From: Pradoshia eiseniae
GTDB lineage: Bacteria > Bacillota > Bacilli > Bacillales > Pradoshiaceae
NCBI RefSeq assembly: GCF_002946355.1
Contig: NZ_PKOZ01000006.1
Span: forward strand, 1-64,000
Length of the DNA stretch: 64,000 nt
Reading direction: 5' to 3'
Shown here: piece after piece, positions 1 through 13,160 of the stretch
How the letters are laid out: every line of letters starts with the position of its first letter
Position numbering within the stretch: the stretch's first letter is position 1
Notes under the pieces: generated by a model
Databases searched by the model: none
Told to the model about the DNA's origin: nothing
The model's input: the letters and a program-made list of their open reading frames with translations, nothing else
Program-made: the position numbers and the translations under genes

Positions 1-266
1 ATAGATCAATGGAGAAGTTTTATTTTCACATCCAATAAACATTGTTTTTAATTTTACACAAGAATATGGACTTGACTGGAAAGGGTGGGCTTTGCCTGGC
101 TTTCCCCATCTTTCGTCCACCCTTTCCCCACCTTCTTACACATAGCCTGGGCGAAGGGGGGGGCTTTGCCTGGCTTTCCCCATCGTTCATCCACCCTATT
201 TCGTTCTTTTGAAATCACTTCATATATACAAAAAGCTCCCTGCCTCAGCCGGGAGCTTCATTACAT
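1..266. other. Intergenic region with a two-copy direct repeat
   Basis: I see no convincing gene here. A unit of about 37 bases occurs at 87-123 and again at 161-197 with only two or three differences, giving a period of 74. Each copy starts with GGGCTTTGCC and ends with CCACCCT; the first copy lies inside a GGGTGG/CCACCC inverted repeat (83-88 with 117-122). A 63-codon open frame across it on the plus strand has no ribosome binding site and mirrors the repeat, so it is not called. The sdpI terminator occupies the right end. Confidence 0.6.
233..258 (-). terminator. Intrinsic terminator downstream of sdpI-like gene
   Basis: An 8-bp perfect stem, AAGCTCCC (233-240) with GGGAGCTT (251-258), is followed on the minus strand by a T-run. 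It lies just past the sdpI stop codon at 267 and should end the sdpR-sdpI transcript. Confidence 0.75.
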
Positions 267-908
267 TCATGATTGACTATCTAATTTTCGAAAAAGCATA
301 TAAGAATACCCTGTCGGCACCGCCGCGACCATCGCTGTGACAGATAAAATGATGAACATCTCATAGCGAGCCGGCAGGAATAAAGTAAGCATCATAATGA
401 TACCACCCACCATAAATAGCTTGCCGCCGAGCCGGTGTGTTTTTCTCCAGATGGTTTCATCCATCAAGGTCCATGGGGTGCGGATTCCAAAGAAGAAGTT
501 TTGCTTTGCCTGCTGCATATAATTGCCCATAATCAAGAATAAAAGGCCGACGAGCGGTCCTGCCAGACTTTCCATCGGGATATCATAACCGAGCGAGAAA
601 AGGAGAATAAGCATGTTAATCAAAAAGAAAAAGACCATCATACTTAGAATAGAGATTGAATATGCCTTCGAGAAATATTGGTAATTCTTTTTCTTCGGGT
701 CAATTTTCGGTATAACAGTCAGTAACAGGTAGATGCCGATCATGAGAACATGCAATGTGATTAAGGCCATCACCTTGGATTGATAGCCATCAGGCCCTTC
801 ACCAATTGACCAATGAATTGGTATCTGTTCTGGCAAAGATGGGTAGAAGAATAGCCATGTAAAGAAAGAGATGGTTATAAGGCTGATGGGCAATAAATGT
901 TTTTTCAT
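267..908 (-). CDS. sdpI: SdpI-like immunity/membrane protein (DUF1648 and SdpI domains)
   Basis: A polytopic membrane protein of 213 residues with about six hydrophobic segments. The N-terminal part carries the DUF1648-type motif PEQIPIHW after the first membrane helix. The C-terminal half holds the SdpI signature around FFGIRTPWTL and WRKTHRLGGK (about residues 138-162). In B. subtilis, SdpI protects against the SdpC toxin and also sequesters SdpR at the membrane. The length is close to B. subtilis SdpI (about 207 residues). The ATG at 908 follows a strong GGGGGGA site 4 nt upstream. It sits 18 nt downstream of the ArsR-type regulator, so the two form one operon. No toxin gene is visible nearby, so the ligand or toxin is unknown. 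Confidence 0.85.
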   Translation of the reverse strand: MKKHLLPISLITISFFTWLFFYPSLPEQIPIHWSIGEGPDGYQSKVMALITLHVLMIGIYLLLTVIPKIDPKKKNYQYFSKAYSISILSMMVFFFLINMLILLFSLGYDIPMESLAGPLVGLLFLIMGNYMQQAKQNFFFGIRTPWTLMDETIWRKTHRLGGKLFMVGGIIMMLTLFLPARYEMFIILSVTAMVAAVPTGYSYMLFRKLDSQS

Positions 909-926
909 ATAATCCCCCCCATTTTC

Positions 927-1196
927 TTAAATTTTTTTCTCTGAGCCTGTAATATCGTAAACCCACGAAATCAGCTCTTGCAAAACGGTAGTATTAAGCG
1001 AGTAATAGACATACTGGCCTTTTTTGATATCATGGACAAGGCCCGCTCCCTTTAAGATTTTCAGATGCTGGGAGATACTTGGCTTAGACATGTTAAAATG
1101 CTGGTGAATCTCACCGGCAGTCATGTCCCCGTCTTTTAATAAGTCCAGAATTTTTCTTCTCGTTGGGTCTGATAATGCTTTAAAGGTATCGTTCAT
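927..1196 (-). CDS. sdpR: ArsR-family transcriptional repressor, SdpR-like
   Basis: A winged-helix repressor of 89 residues. The ArsR signature is clear: FKALSDPTRRKILDLL at the N-terminus, then the recognition region TAGEIHQHF-MSKPSISQHLKIL, then the wing ending in QYVYYSLN. No ArsR metal-site cysteines are present, consistent with an SdpR-type autorepressor and not a metal sensor. It is the first gene of the pair with the sdpI-like gene. A 20-bp perfect palindrome at 1234-1253 lies 37 bp upstream of the start and is the likely operator. By analogy with B. subtilis, the membrane protein would titrate the repressor when the toxin is sensed; this mechanism is inferred. Confidence 0.88.
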   Translation of the reverse strand: MNDTFKALSDPTRRKILDLLKDGDMTAGEIHQHFNMSKPSISQHLKILKGAGLVHDIKKGQYVYYSLNTTVLQELISWVYDITGSEKKI

Positions 1197-1233
1197 CTTT
1201 ATCCCCGCTTTTTAGTCTGCTCACAATATAAGT

Positions 1234-1253
1234 ATTTAAGTAATTACTTAAAT
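1234..1253. promoter_or_regulatory. 20-bp palindromic operator upstream of sdpR-like gene
   Basis: ATTTAAGTAATTACTTAAAT is a perfect 20-bp palindrome immediately upstream of an ArsR-family gene. This is the position and symmetry expected for the autoregulatory operator. The assignment is from position and symmetry only. Confidence 0.75.
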
Positions 1254-1304
1254 GTTACTAAATTTAAACAGAATTGTAAAGAGACATTTGAATGACTCCG
1301 TAAA

Positions 1305-1337
1305 AAAACAGCAAGCTCATGTTGAGCTTGCTGTTTT
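1305..1337 (-). terminator. Intrinsic terminator at the end of the pyr operon
   Basis: A 15-bp perfect stem (1305-1319 with 1323-1337) and a 3-nt loop are followed by a minus-strand T-run. The stem begins inside the pyrE stop codon region (1336-1338), so transcription ends directly after pyrE. Confidence 0.9.
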
Positions 1338-1958
1338 ATTTCCCCCACTCTCCAGGATTACCCTTCCATCGTCTTAAACTTTCGAGCTCATCTTCTAAGA
1401 TGAATTTCTTTTCTTTCGCCACTTCGGTCAATGTTGAGAAATCAGTAAGCGAGAAGTAAGGGATATCCGCTTCCGTAAATGCTTCCCTCGCTCTTTCCAA
1501 TTCATAGGTGAAAATGGAGACGACTCCTTCGACAACACAGCCTGCCTCCCTCAACGACCGAACACATTTGATGGAGCTTCCGCCAGTAGAGATCAAGTCC
1601 TCCACCACAACAACCTTATCACCCTCCTGAACGATTCCTTCAATTTGGTTTCCTTTTCCATGTCCTTTTGCGCTGGAGCGTACATAGACCATTGGAAGGT
1701 CGAGGATTTCACTGACCCATGCAGCATGAGGGATTCCCGCTGTTGCCGTTCCTGCGATGACGTTAGCATCCGGGAAGTTTTTCTGAATAAGCTCCGCAAG
1801 CCCTTGGGCAATTTCCTTCCGTACAGACGGGTAGGACATGGTCAAGCGATTGTCGCAATAAATGGGCGATTTCAATCCGGAAGACCAAGTGAACGGGTCG
1901 TTCGGCTTCAGCGATACGGCCTTAATGGATAATAAATGCTCTGCAATTGCTTGTTTGC

Positions 1959-1962
<4 letters not shown>
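1336..1962 (-). CDS. pyrE: Orotate phosphoribosyltransferase
   Basis: Cytoplasmic enzyme joining orotate and PRPP to give orotidine 5'-phosphate, the fifth step of UMP synthesis. It has 208 residues from the chosen ATG. The PRPP-binding motif [12 protein letters not shown] lies at about residues 117-128, and the mobile catalytic loop [11 protein letters not shown] at about 99-109. The start at 1962 is preferred because it overlaps the pyrF stop as ATGA, the usual coupling in this operon; an in-frame start five codons upstream would add residues not seen in the family. It is the last gene of the operon, followed directly by a terminator. Confidence 0.96.
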
Positions 1963-4345
<2,383 letters not shown>

Positions 4346-4349
<4 letters not shown>

Positions 4350-7300
4350 AGATTTACTGTCTCCCTTGTTTTTTCCAGCTTGTTCATCGGCGAGCTTGAA
4401 AATGTCATGGATTCAAGCACTGTCAGGATAGCATTGGCTGTATCAAGTGACGTCAAGCATGGGATTCCGTTCTCGACGGATTCCCGACGGATCCTGAATC
4501 CATCACGCTCAGGCTGCTTGCCTTTTGTCAATGTGTTGATGACCAATTGCGCATTGCCTTCTTGAATGAGATTCAAAAGATTCGGTTCTGGGCCGCCTAT
4601 TTTACCAACCACGCTGCAAGGTACACCGGCCTCTTCCAGCACCTTTGCTGTCCCGCTCGTTGCATGCAGACGATAACCAATCTCATGGAACCGGCCGGCA
4701 AGGTTAATCGCTTCTTCCTTATCCTTATCAGCCACTGTCAAAAGAACGGATCCATGCTGCTTAATATGAATGCCTGAAGCAACCAAGGCTTTATAAAGAG
4801 CTTTATGAAGCGTATCATCTTTCCCCATCACTTCTCCTGTTGATTTCATTTCTGGTCCAAGAGTAATTTCTACCTGGCGAAGTTTTGCGAATGAGAATAC
4901 TGGTGCTTTTACATACACGCCTGCTTTTTCCTCAACCATGCCGTTCTCAAAGCCAAAATCGGCAAGCTTTTGTCCGAGAATCACTTTCGTGGCCAAATTC
5001 GCCATCGGCACATTCGTAATTTTACTCAAGAAAGGCACCGTACGGCTTGAACGCGGATTGACCTCAATGACATACACTTCATTATTAGAGACGACGTATT
5101 GGATATTAAACAGTCCAATGATATTCAGTCCTTTGGCAAGCTTGATGGTATAATCAACAATACGGTCCTTGATTTCCTTCGTTATACTTTGCGGCGGATA
5201 CACAGCAATGGAATCACCGGAATGCACCCCTGCTCTTTCGATATGTTCCATGATGCCCGGAATGACGACGGTCTCACCATCAGAAATGGCGTCTACCTCA
5301 ATCTCTTTCCCGGTCAGATAACGGTCAATTAAGACTGGATGCTTCGGATTGACTTTTACGGCATTCTCCATGTAATGGAGCAGCTCTTCCTTGTGGTCGA
5401 CGATTTCCATCGCCCGGCCGCCCAATACATAGGATGGACGCACGAGGATTGGATAACCGATTGTTTCGGCAACTGCTACGGCTTCCGCAACTGACATGGC
5501 CGTTTTCCCCATTGGCTGAGGTATGTTAAGTTGTGACAGGGCATGCTCAAACATATCACGGTTTTCAGAACGGTCAACATCCTCTAGAGAGGTACCAAGG
5601 ATCTTGATGCCTCTTTCTACAAGGGCCGAGGCAAGATTGATGGCTGTTTGTCCGCCAAACTGAACGATGACTCCCTCTGGCTGTTCAAGATCGATGACAT
5701 TCATCACGTCCTCAATCGTAAGCGGTTCAAAGTATAATTTATCGGATATACTGAAGTCGGTTGAAACCGTTTCAGGATTGCTGTTGATGATGATTGCCTC
5801 ATAACCGGCTTCTTTAATGGCCCAGACAGAGTGAACGGTTGCATAGTCGAATTCCACTCCTTGACCGATTCGAATTGGACCAGAGCCAAGCACGACCACA
5901 CTCTTTTTCGGTGTGACGAGTGATTCGTTCTCTTCCTCATAGGTCGAATAGAAGTAAGGAGTCTCTGATTCGAATTCAGCCGCGCATGTATCAACCATCT
6001 TATAGACCGGGCGAATTCCCTCTCGTTTTCTCCACTTGTATACTTCAAGCTCACTGCACTCCCACAGGCTGGCAAGCGCATAATCGGAGAAGCCGATTTT
6101 CTTGGCCTCAAGACATACTTCATGGGCGAATGGTGATTGCTTGACCTTATCTTCCATCTGGATGATTTTTTTGAATTTATAAAGGAAGAACAGGTCAATC
6201 TTGCACCAATCATGAATGGTTTCAATCGCCAGGCCGCGTTTCAAGCCTTCAGCAATGTAGAATAGCCGTTCGTCTGTTGCCACCTTGATTTGTTTCTCAA
6301 TCTCCGCATCGCTTACCTTGTGCCCCCCTGGAAGCTCAAAGTGCAGGATGCCTACTTCAAGGGAACGAATGGCTTTTAGCAAGGATTCCTCCAGGTTCCG
6401 CCCAATGGCCATCACTTCTCCTGTTGCTTTCATTTGAGTGCCAAGGATGCGGTTACCCTCCTCAAACTTATCAAACGGCCATCTCGGAATTTTCGTAACC
6501 ACATAATCCAGTGCCGGCTCAAAGCTTGCATAGGTTTTTCCTGTAACAGGGTTGATCATCTCATCTAATGTTAAGCCAACAGCGATTTTGGCTGCGAGCT
6601 TAGCGATTGGGTAGCCCGTTGCCTTTGAAGCCAGGGCGGATGAGCGGCTTACACGCGGATTGACCTCTATGATGTAGTAGTTGAAGCTATACGGGTCCAG
6701 TGCCAGCTGCACATTACAGCCTCCCTCAATCTTTAAGGCACGGATGATTTTCAATGAAGCATTTCTAAGGAGCTGATATTCCCGGTCGCTTAATGTCTGA
6801 CTTGGTGCGACAACAATGGAATCACCTGTATGAATACCTACAGGATCGATATTTTCCATATTACATACGACGATTGCGTTATCATTTGAGTCACGCATGA
6901 CCTCGTATTCAATTTCCTTGAATCCAGCGATACTCTTCTCAAGCAAGCACTGTGTGACTGGGCTGCTCTTCAGCCCATTCGCCACGATTTCGCGCAATTC
7001 CGTTTCATTTGTGCAGATTCCGCCGCCTGTCCCGCCAAGCGTATAGGCTGGACGGACAATCACAGGGTATCCGACTATCTCCACAAATGACAAGGCTTCA
7101 TCCAAGTTGTGAATGATTTCGCTGTCTGGTACAGGCTCCCCTAATTCATTCATGAGGTTTCTGAACAGATCCCTGTCCTCTGCCTGCTCAATGGCAGACA
7201 GCTTCGTACCAAGAATCTCCACACCGCATTCTTCCAATATGCCTGATTTTGCGAGTTCAACAGCCAGATTTAGGCCTGTTTGACCGCCAAGTGTCGGAAC

Positions 7301-7558
7301 AAGCGCATCCGGTCTTTCCTTGCGAATGATTTTGCTGACAAATTCTAATGTCAGCGGTTCTATGTAAATAGCATCAGCGATTTCCGTGTCCGTCATGATC
7401 GTGGCTGGATTGGAATTGACGAGAATAACCCGGTAACCTTCCTCCTTCAGTGCAAGGCAGGCCTGTGTACCGGCATAATCAAATTCAGCTGCCTGCCCAA
7501 TGACAATGGGGCCAGATCCGATGACAAGGATGGATTTGATATCTGTACGTTTACTCAT
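4346..7558 (-). CDS. pyrAB: Carbamoyl phosphate synthase, large subunit (pyrimidine-specific)
   Basis: Synthesises carbamoyl phosphate from bicarbonate, ATP and ammonia channelled from PyrAA. It has 1070 residues and the expected duplicated architecture. Each half begins with a GSGPI-IGQ-EFDYA motif (residues about 13 and 558) and holds an ATP-grasp domain (for example YTLGGTGGG and [10 protein letters not shown]). The C-terminal MGS-like domain starts near residue 930 ([14 protein letters not shown]) and in the family binds regulators such as UMP and PRPP. The ATG at 7558 overlaps the pyrAA stop as ATGA. Confidence 0.97.
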
Positions 7559-8646
7559 AGTGCTGCTGCCTCCTTCAATTTGGCTTGTTCAATCATCGCG
7601 ATAAATTGATCGAATAAGTAATTTGCATCCTCTGGTCCCGGTGATGCCTCTGGATGATACTGAACGGTAAATGCGTCAAATTCTTTATGTTTCAGGCCTT
7701 CAACCGTGCCATCATTCAGCGCAATATGAGTGATTTCCATGTCTGTCCCGATGACTGAATCCGCATTGACGGTATAGCCGTGATTTTGGGACGTGAGCGC
7801 TATCTTGCCTGTTTTGAGGTCTTTGACAGGATGATTGGAGCCCCTGTGACCAAATTTCATTTTTTCCGTCTCCGCTCCGCAAGCGAGAGCGAACAATTGA
7901 TGTCCGAGACAGATTCCGAATAAAGGTACCTTGCCGAGCACTTCCTTGATCATTTGAATCGCCTCCGGGACATTTTGCGGATTCCCCGGTCCATTCGTGA
8001 GCATGATTCCATCCGGGCATAAGTTCATAATTTCCTCTGCAGTTGTGTTATGAGGCACCACAATCACATCACAGCCTCGATTATTTAATTCGCGTAAGAT
8101 GCCATGCTTCATTCCGAAATCAACGACGATGACGCGAAAGCCCCTGCCTGGACTTGGGTAAGGCTTCTTCGTCGATACCTTTTGCACCTGATTTTTCGGC
8201 AGCACAGTCGCTCTGACTTGGTGAAGCATCATTTCAGGATCCTTTGTGATGGAGCAGATAACCCCTTTAACGGTTCCCCGCTCCCGGATCATCTTAGTCA
8301 ATTTACGGGTATCAATGCCTGAAATACCCGGGATATTCTTGATTTTCATATATTCATCCAAGGAAAAGCCGCTTCTCCAGTTGGAGGGGAAATCTGCAAC
8401 CTCCTTAACGATTAATCCTGATAAGCTAGGCATGATCGATTCAAAATCATCGCGGTTAATTCCGTAGTTCCCAATTAAGGGGTAGGTCATCGTGATGATT
8501 TGCCCGCAATAGGATGGGTCAGACAAGATTTCTTGATAGCCTGTCATTCCTGTATTAAAAACGACTTCGCCGATTTTATCGATTTCTCCGCCAAACGCTT
8601 CGCCAATCATGATCGTACCATCTTCTAAAATGAGCTGTCTTTTCAT
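7555..8646 (-). CDS. pyrAA: Carbamoyl phosphate synthase, small (glutaminase) subunit
   Basis: Class I glutamine amidotransferase subunit that supplies ammonia to PyrAB. It has 363 residues. The nucleophile cysteine is in [10 protein letters not shown]; the histidine and glutamate of the triad are in [11 protein letters not shown]. The N-terminal CPSase small-subunit domain has [16 protein letters not shown] near residue 40. The ATG at 8646 is chosen because [10 protein letters not shown] matches the family start and the codon overlaps the pyrC stop as ATGA; the open frame extends 25 codons further without support. Confidence 0.96.
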   Translation of the reverse strand: MKRQLILEDGTIMIGEAFGGEIDKIGEVVFNTGMTGYQEILSDPSYCGQIITMTYPLIGNYGINRDDFESIMPSLSGLIVKEVADFPSNWRSGFSLDEYMKIKNIPGISGIDTRKLTKMIRERGTVKGVICSITKDPEMMLHQVRATVLPKNQVQKVSTKKPYPSPGRGFRVIVVDFGMKHGILRELNNRGCDVIVVPHNTTAEEIMNLCPDGIMLTNGPGNPQNVPEAIQMIKEVLGKVPLFGICLGHQLFALACGAETEKMKFGHRGSNHPVKDLKTGKIALTSQNHGYTVNADSVIGTDMEITHIALNDGTVEGLKHKEFDAFTVQYHPEASPGPEDANYLFDQFIAMIEQAKLKEAAAL

Positions 8647-9929
8647 ACTAGCATTCTCCCTTTCTGCCAAACTACATTTCCATTGACCATGGTCAATACA
8701 GGCCATCCTTGACAAATCCATCCCCCAAATGGAGTATTCTTTCCTTTAGATAGGAATTCTTCCCGATTGATTTCATACTCGCTGTCCAAATCAAGCAAGA
8801 CGAGATCGGCCGGTGCCCCCACCTTTAATTTTCCATATGTAAGATTAAACGCTTCTGCAGGTTTGATTGTTAAGAAATCGATGAGCTGCTGTAATGTCAG
8901 GACATCTTTTTTCACGAGATTCGTATAGAGAAGTGGGAACGCTGTCTCAAGACCGACAATCCCAAATGGCGAAAGCTTCATTCCTTGCGCTTTCTCTTCC
9001 TCTGTATGCGGAGCATGGTCAGTTGCGATAAAATCAATGGTTCCATCCAAGAGACCCTCTATCAGGGCCAGCTTGTCATCTGCGCCTCTTAGCGGAGGAT
9101 TCATTTTGAAGTTCGTATCAGTGCCAATGATGTCCTCCTCTGATAATAAGAGATGATGAGGCGTGACTTCAGCCGTAACCCGTATGCCCGCTCTTTTGGC
9201 ATCACGAACTACCCTGACTGATTCCTTCGTGCTGATATGGCACACATGATAGTGACAGCCGGCCGCCTCTGCTAAAAGGCAATCACGTGCGATTTGTACG
9301 GATTCGCAAATGGACGGGATACCTGGCAGGTTCTGTTCAGCGGAATAAATACCTTCGTGGACGCATCCACCATGGATAAGCGTATTCTCTTCACAATGAG
9401 CTACGATGGGCATATCCAGCGCAGCTGCATTTTTCATCGCTTGAAGCATCATGTCAGCAGACTGTACGCCAACACCATCGTCGGTGAAGGCAAATGCTCC
9501 ATTCTCTTTCAGCCCCTTAAAGTCTGTCAGCTCCTGCCCTAGTTCCCTGACCGTAATGGAAGCATACGGGAGGACACGTACTGCGGCCTTATCTTTAATT
9601 CTATTAATCAGCCAATTCATTTGCTGCGGCGTGTCTGGGACCGGTCTTGTATTCGGCATGGCAGCAACAGTCGTGAATCCGCCCTTTGCAGCAGCCAGCG
9701 TGCCTGTTTCGATGGTTTCCTTCTTCTCCCCGCCCGGCTCTCGCAAATGGACGTGCAAGTCAACGAATCCTGGCGAAAGGAGATATCCATTGGCATCAAT
9801 GATTTCAGCACCACTTGTATCAAGATTGCTCCCAATTGCTTGTATGATACCGTTCTCTATGACAATCTCGGTTTTTTGGAATGTTTGATCCTCAGCCAAC
9901 AATTTTGCATTTTGTATACATAGTTTCAT
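8643..9929 (-). CDS. pyrC: Dihydroorotase
   Basis: Zinc amidohydrolase that cyclises carbamoyl aspartate to dihydroorotate. It has 428 residues, the longer type I Bacillus form. Metal ligands are visible in [11 protein letters not shown] (about residue 57 on), in the region of AHCEEN, and in the late signature [14 protein letters not shown]. The start at 9929 lies inside the end of pyrB, a 38-nt overlap, which suggests coupling. Confidence 0.96.
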   Translation of the reverse strand: MKLCIQNAKLLAEDQTFQKTEIVIENGIIQAIGSNLDTSGAEIIDANGYLLSPGFVDLHVHLREPGGEKKETIETGTLAAAKGGFTTVAAMPNTRPVPDTPQQMNWLINRIKDKAAVRVLPYASITVRELGQELTDFKGLKENGAFAFTDDGVGVQSADMMLQAMKNAAALDMPIVAHCEENTLIHGGCVHEGIYSAEQNLPGIPSICESVQIARDCLLAEAAGCHYHVCHISTKESVRVVRDAKRAGIRVTAEVTPHHLLLSEEDIIGTDTNFKMNPPLRGADDKLALIEGLLDGTIDFIATDHAPHTEEEKAQGMKLSPFGIVGLETAFPLLYTNLVKKDVLTLQQLIDFLTIKPAEAFNLTYGKLKVGAPADLVLLDLDSEYEINREEFLSKGKNTPFGGWICQGWPVLTMVNGNVVWQKGRMLV

Positions 9930-10830
9930 TTAAACCCGCCCCTTCCTTATGCTCGATGCTATTCTTTAACGCGGCCATTCTGGCAAACACTCCATTTTCC
10001 ATCTGTTTGAAGATTCTTGATCTTTCGCATTCAACTAGGGCATCCTCAATCTCAACGCCTCTATTCACCGGTGCAGGGTGCATAATTATACATTTTTGTT
10101 TCATACGGCTCTCTCTTTCCAGAGTCAGCCCGAATTGAGCAAGATATTCTTCCTTCGTCAACGGCATACCTGCCGAGTGACGTTCGTGCTGAATTCTCAG
10201 AAGCATGAATACATCAGCGGTTTCCACAGCCGTATCAATTGGTTCATAGGCAATTCCGGAGCCTTTTATATTAGCCCAATTTTCCGGTCCGGAGAATACC
10301 ACCTCCGCGCCAAGCCTTCTCAACGTTTCTGCATTCGATCTCGCAACACGGCTATGTCTGATGTCACCAACAATAGCTACCTTCAGTCCACTGAATTGCC
10401 CGAATTCCTGCTTGATTGTCAGCAAATCCAATAAGCACTGTGTTGGATGATGACCACATCCATCTCCAGCATTCATTATGGATAAATATACACCACTTTG
10501 TATTAATTTGGCAAAGTAATTATCTTCTGTATGACGAATTACTACTGAATCAACTCCGATTGACTCTAAAGTTCTCACTGTATCATATAGGGTTTCACCC
10601 TTTAAAACACTTGAAGTATGGGCTTCAAATGGAATGATTTCTAGACCCAATTTTCTTTCTGCCATCTCAAAGCTCGATTTCGTTCTTGTGCTCGGCTCAA
10701 AGAAAAGGTTGGATATGTAGTAGTTTCGTTTTGGCCGCCATGTTTCGCCTTTTGCAAATTGCTCTGCATCTGACAGTAGCCCCATAATTTCTTCGATGGA
10801 TAAATCATTCATGGTTAATAAATGTTTCAT
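9892..10830 (-). CDS. pyrB: Aspartate carbamoyltransferase catalytic subunit
   Basis: Condenses carbamoyl phosphate with aspartate, the committed step of pyrimidine synthesis. It has 312 residues. The carbamoyl phosphate motif [13 protein letters not shown] is near residue 50, with HPTQCLLD and [13 protein letters not shown] downstream. The ATG at 10830 gives [11 protein letters not shown], the normal Bacillus N-terminus. No regulatory subunit gene (pyrI) is present, as usual in Bacillaceae. Its expression is controlled by the attenuator in the pyrP-pyrB gap. Confidence 0.96.
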   Translation of the reverse strand: MKHLLTMNDLSIEEIMGLLSDAEQFAKGETWRPKRNYYISNLFFEPSTRTKSSFEMAERKLGLEIIPFEAHTSSVLKGETLYDTVRTLESIGVDSVVIRHTEDNYFAKLIQSGVYLSIMNAGDGCGHHPTQCLLDLLTIKQEFGQFSGLKVAIVGDIRHSRVARSNAETLRRLGAEVVFSGPENWANIKGSGIAYEPIDTAVETADVFMLLRIQHERHSAGMPLTKEEYLAQFGLTLERESRMKQKCIIMHPAPVNRGVEIEDALVECERSRIFKQMENGVFARMAALKNSIEHKEGAGLNETMYTKCKIVG

Positions 10831-10906
10831 CTTTCTCATCCTTCCTATTCTTTCCTGTTTTCCGAATGTTCTGCATAAAATCTGCGCATTATATCTTATT
10901 TGTAAA

Positions 10907-10942
10907 AAAGGCCCTCATTCGAAAATTCGAATCAGGGCCTTT
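10907..10942 (-). terminator. Attenuator terminator between pyrP and pyrB
   Basis: A stem of about 17 bp with one mismatch (10907-10923 with 10926-10942) is followed on the minus strand by CCTTTTTTAC. It lies in the pyrP-pyrB gap, the place of the third PyrR-controlled attenuator in B. subtilis. Confidence 0.85.
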
Positions 10943-10952
10943 AAATAGGTGC

Positions 10953-10978
10953 AAATCCAGGTACATCTCATTGGATTT
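10953..10978 (-). promoter_or_regulatory. Degenerate PyrR-binding hairpin upstream of pyrB
   Basis: The minus-strand RNA has AAATCC and GGATTT arms around a loop that begins AATGAGATG. It resembles the PyrR consensus ARUCCNGNGAGGYU at 11 of 14 positions but lacks the GG and final U. Its position just upstream of the attenuator supports a weakened PyrR site. Binding is inferred. Confidence 0.5.
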
Positions 10979-11024
10979 ATGTCCCTAAATCTTATCCCTG
11001 TTTTTGAAATATGATCAATCTGCT

Positions 11025-12332
11025 TTAGCTTTCAGTTGACGTTTTCTCTCTTCCAGGCAATATAAGATTAAGGATGACACCGACGATGGCAGCCAGGGCC
11101 ATTCCGGAGAGCGAGGCATTCTCAGTAAGCTTGAGGAATGCTCCGCCCACACCAATGATTAGGATGACAGATGATATAACCAAATTTCTGTTGACTGACA
11201 AATCAATTTTGCTGTCAATCAGCATTCTTAGCCCGCTTGATGCGATAATTCCGAATAGCAAGATAGATACACCACCCATAACCGCTGACGGTATGGAGAG
11301 GATAAGTGCTGAAATTTTTCCGATAAACCCGAAGGCGACGGCGAACAATGCTGCTCCTCCAATGACATAGACACTGAAAGCGCGCGTTAAGGCCATAACA
11401 CCAATATTCTCACCGTAAGTCGTATTCGGAGGTCCCCCTAAACATGAAGCAATCATGATAGAGACCCCATCACCGAATAAAGAACGGTGTAAACCAGGTT
11501 TTTCAACGAAATTCTTGCCAGCAATCTTACCTAGCACCAATTGTCCCCCGATGTGCTCCGAGATAGGAACAATCGCAATCGGCACCATCATCAGAATGAT
11601 TTCCCACGTCAATTGTGGTGTGTAATCCACAAACGGGACTGTGAAATTTGGTATTTGGAACCACGGAGCGTCGATGACCGGTTGGAAATCAACGATCCCG
11701 AAAAATAAGGAAGCAATATATCCTCCTGTTATTCCAATCAAGACTGGAATCAGCGACAGGAAGTTCTTAAGAACTACTGAGCAAAAGATGGTAATGCCCA
11801 GCGTTATGAGTGCGATTATTAAATGGGTTGAACTATAAACAAGTACTTTAGCTGTTGAATCTTCATACATAGCCATATTGACCGCTGTTGAAGCAAGACT
11901 TAGACCAATGACCATAATTACAGGACCAACGACAACCGGCGGCAGGAATCTCAGAATTGCCTTTGTTCCGACTGTCTTGACAAACACGGCGACAAGCGCA
12001 TAAACGATACCGACCAAGAAGCCTCCAACAAGTGCAGAGCCCACTCCACTGTTCTCATTCAAGGCAATAATCGGAGCGATAAAGGCAAAGGATGAGCCCA
12101 GATACGCTGGAATCTGTCCCTTCGTTATCAATAGATATACAAGTGTACCAACACCGCTTGTCAATAACGCAATCCCAGGGTCTAGGCCAGTAAGGATTGG
12201 CACCAGTACGGTTGCGCCAAACATGGCAAATAGGTGCTGCAGGCTCAAGGTAAACCATTCTCTCATTGTTGGTCTTTCCTGGACATCGAGCCGGATGTCC
12301 ACCTGTTGTTGGGTTGTTTCATTCAATTCCAT
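11025..12332 (-). CDS. pyrP: Uracil permease (NCS2 family)
   Basis: Proton-linked uracil importer in the cytoplasmic membrane. It has 435 residues with 12-14 hydrophobic segments. NCS2 features include the N-terminal REWFTLSLQHLFAMFGATVLV and the core motif GCLGGPPNTTYGENIGV (about residue 292 on), followed by the substrate region IPISEHIGGQLVL. GAGGAGG lies 7 nt before the ATG at 12332. It lies between pyrR and pyrB, with an attenuator on each side. Confidence 0.95.
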   Translation of the reverse strand: MELNETTQQQVDIRLDVQERPTMREWFTLSLQHLFAMFGATVLVPILTGLDPGIALLTSGVGTLVYLLITKGQIPAYLGSSFAFIAPIIALNENSGVGSALVGGFLVGIVYALVAVFVKTVGTKAILRFLPPVVVGPVIMVIGLSLASTAVNMAMYEDSTAKVLVYSSTHLIIALITLGITIFCSVVLKNFLSLIPVLIGITGGYIASLFFGIVDFQPVIDAPWFQIPNFTVPFVDYTPQLTWEIILMMVPIAIVPISEHIGGQLVLGKIAGKNFVEKPGLHRSLFGDGVSIMIASCLGGPPNTTYGENIGVMALTRAFSVYVIGGAALFAVAFGFIGKISALILSIPSAVMGGVSILLFGIIASSGLRMLIDSKIDLSVNRNLVISSVILIIGVGGAFLKLTENASLSGMALAAIVGVILNLILPGREKTSTES

Positions 12333-12361
12333 TTGTAAGCCTCCTCTAATTTAAGAAAAAC

Positions 12362-12435
12362 AAGATGTTCGAGGAGAAGAATTCAAGCATGATTCAATTT
12401 TACTGAACTCTCCTCTTTGCGAGCCTCTCTGGACT
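12362..12435 (-). promoter_or_regulatory. PyrR attenuator between pyrR and pyrP
   Basis: The minus strand of 12422-12435 reads AGTCCAGAGAGGCT, an exact match to the PyrR anti-antiterminator core. Downstream, arms rich in GAGGAGA (near 12408-12415) and TCTCCTC (near 12370-12377) can form an imperfect hairpin, and a T-rich stretch follows near 12356. The binding core is certain as sequence; the exact terminator fold is not resolved by eye. Confidence 0.8.
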
Positions 12436-12455
12436 GCGATTAAAAAGGATGTTTC

Positions 12456-12995
<540 letters not shown>

Positions 12996-13026
12996 TCAAA
13001 AGCATCCTTTCTGCGGAAAATAAAAA

Positions 13027-13051
13027 ATCCTTTTGCCAGAGGCAAAAGGAT
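13027..13051 (-). terminator. Leader attenuator terminator of the pyr operon
   Basis: An 11-bp perfect stem, ATCCTTTTGCC / GGCAAAAGGAT, with a 3-nt loop and a minus-strand T-run. It lies 32 nt upstream of pyrR in the operon leader and is the premature terminator controlled by PyrR. Confidence 0.9.
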
Positions 13052-13118
13052 ATAGTTTAAATACACATAGAATTATGGCATAGTTCTGCCATGTTCAAGT
13101 ATCATCACGTACCTTGTC

Positions 13119-13132
13119 AGCCTCTCTGGACT
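13119..13132 (-). promoter_or_regulatory. PyrR-binding site in the pyr leader
   Basis: The minus strand reads AGTCCAGAGAGGCT, identical to the core at 12422-12435 and to the known PyrR-binding loop. It lies 29 nt downstream of the -10 box and upstream of the leader terminator, as expected for an anti-antiterminator. Confidence 0.9.
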
Positions 13133-13160
13133 GTATTAAAGGACTTATTCGATTAGGATA

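Noticed and set aside
87-197. Short CRISPR array
   Set aside because: Only two repeat copies, no regular spacers beyond one, and no cas genes.
85-276. 63-codon plus-strand open frame
   Set aside because: It follows the direct repeat, has no ribosome binding site, and ends inside the sdpI gene on the other strand.
5704-6225. 173-codon minus-strand open frame within pyrAB
   Set aside because: Out-of-frame shadow of a long, clearly coding gene, with no start signal.
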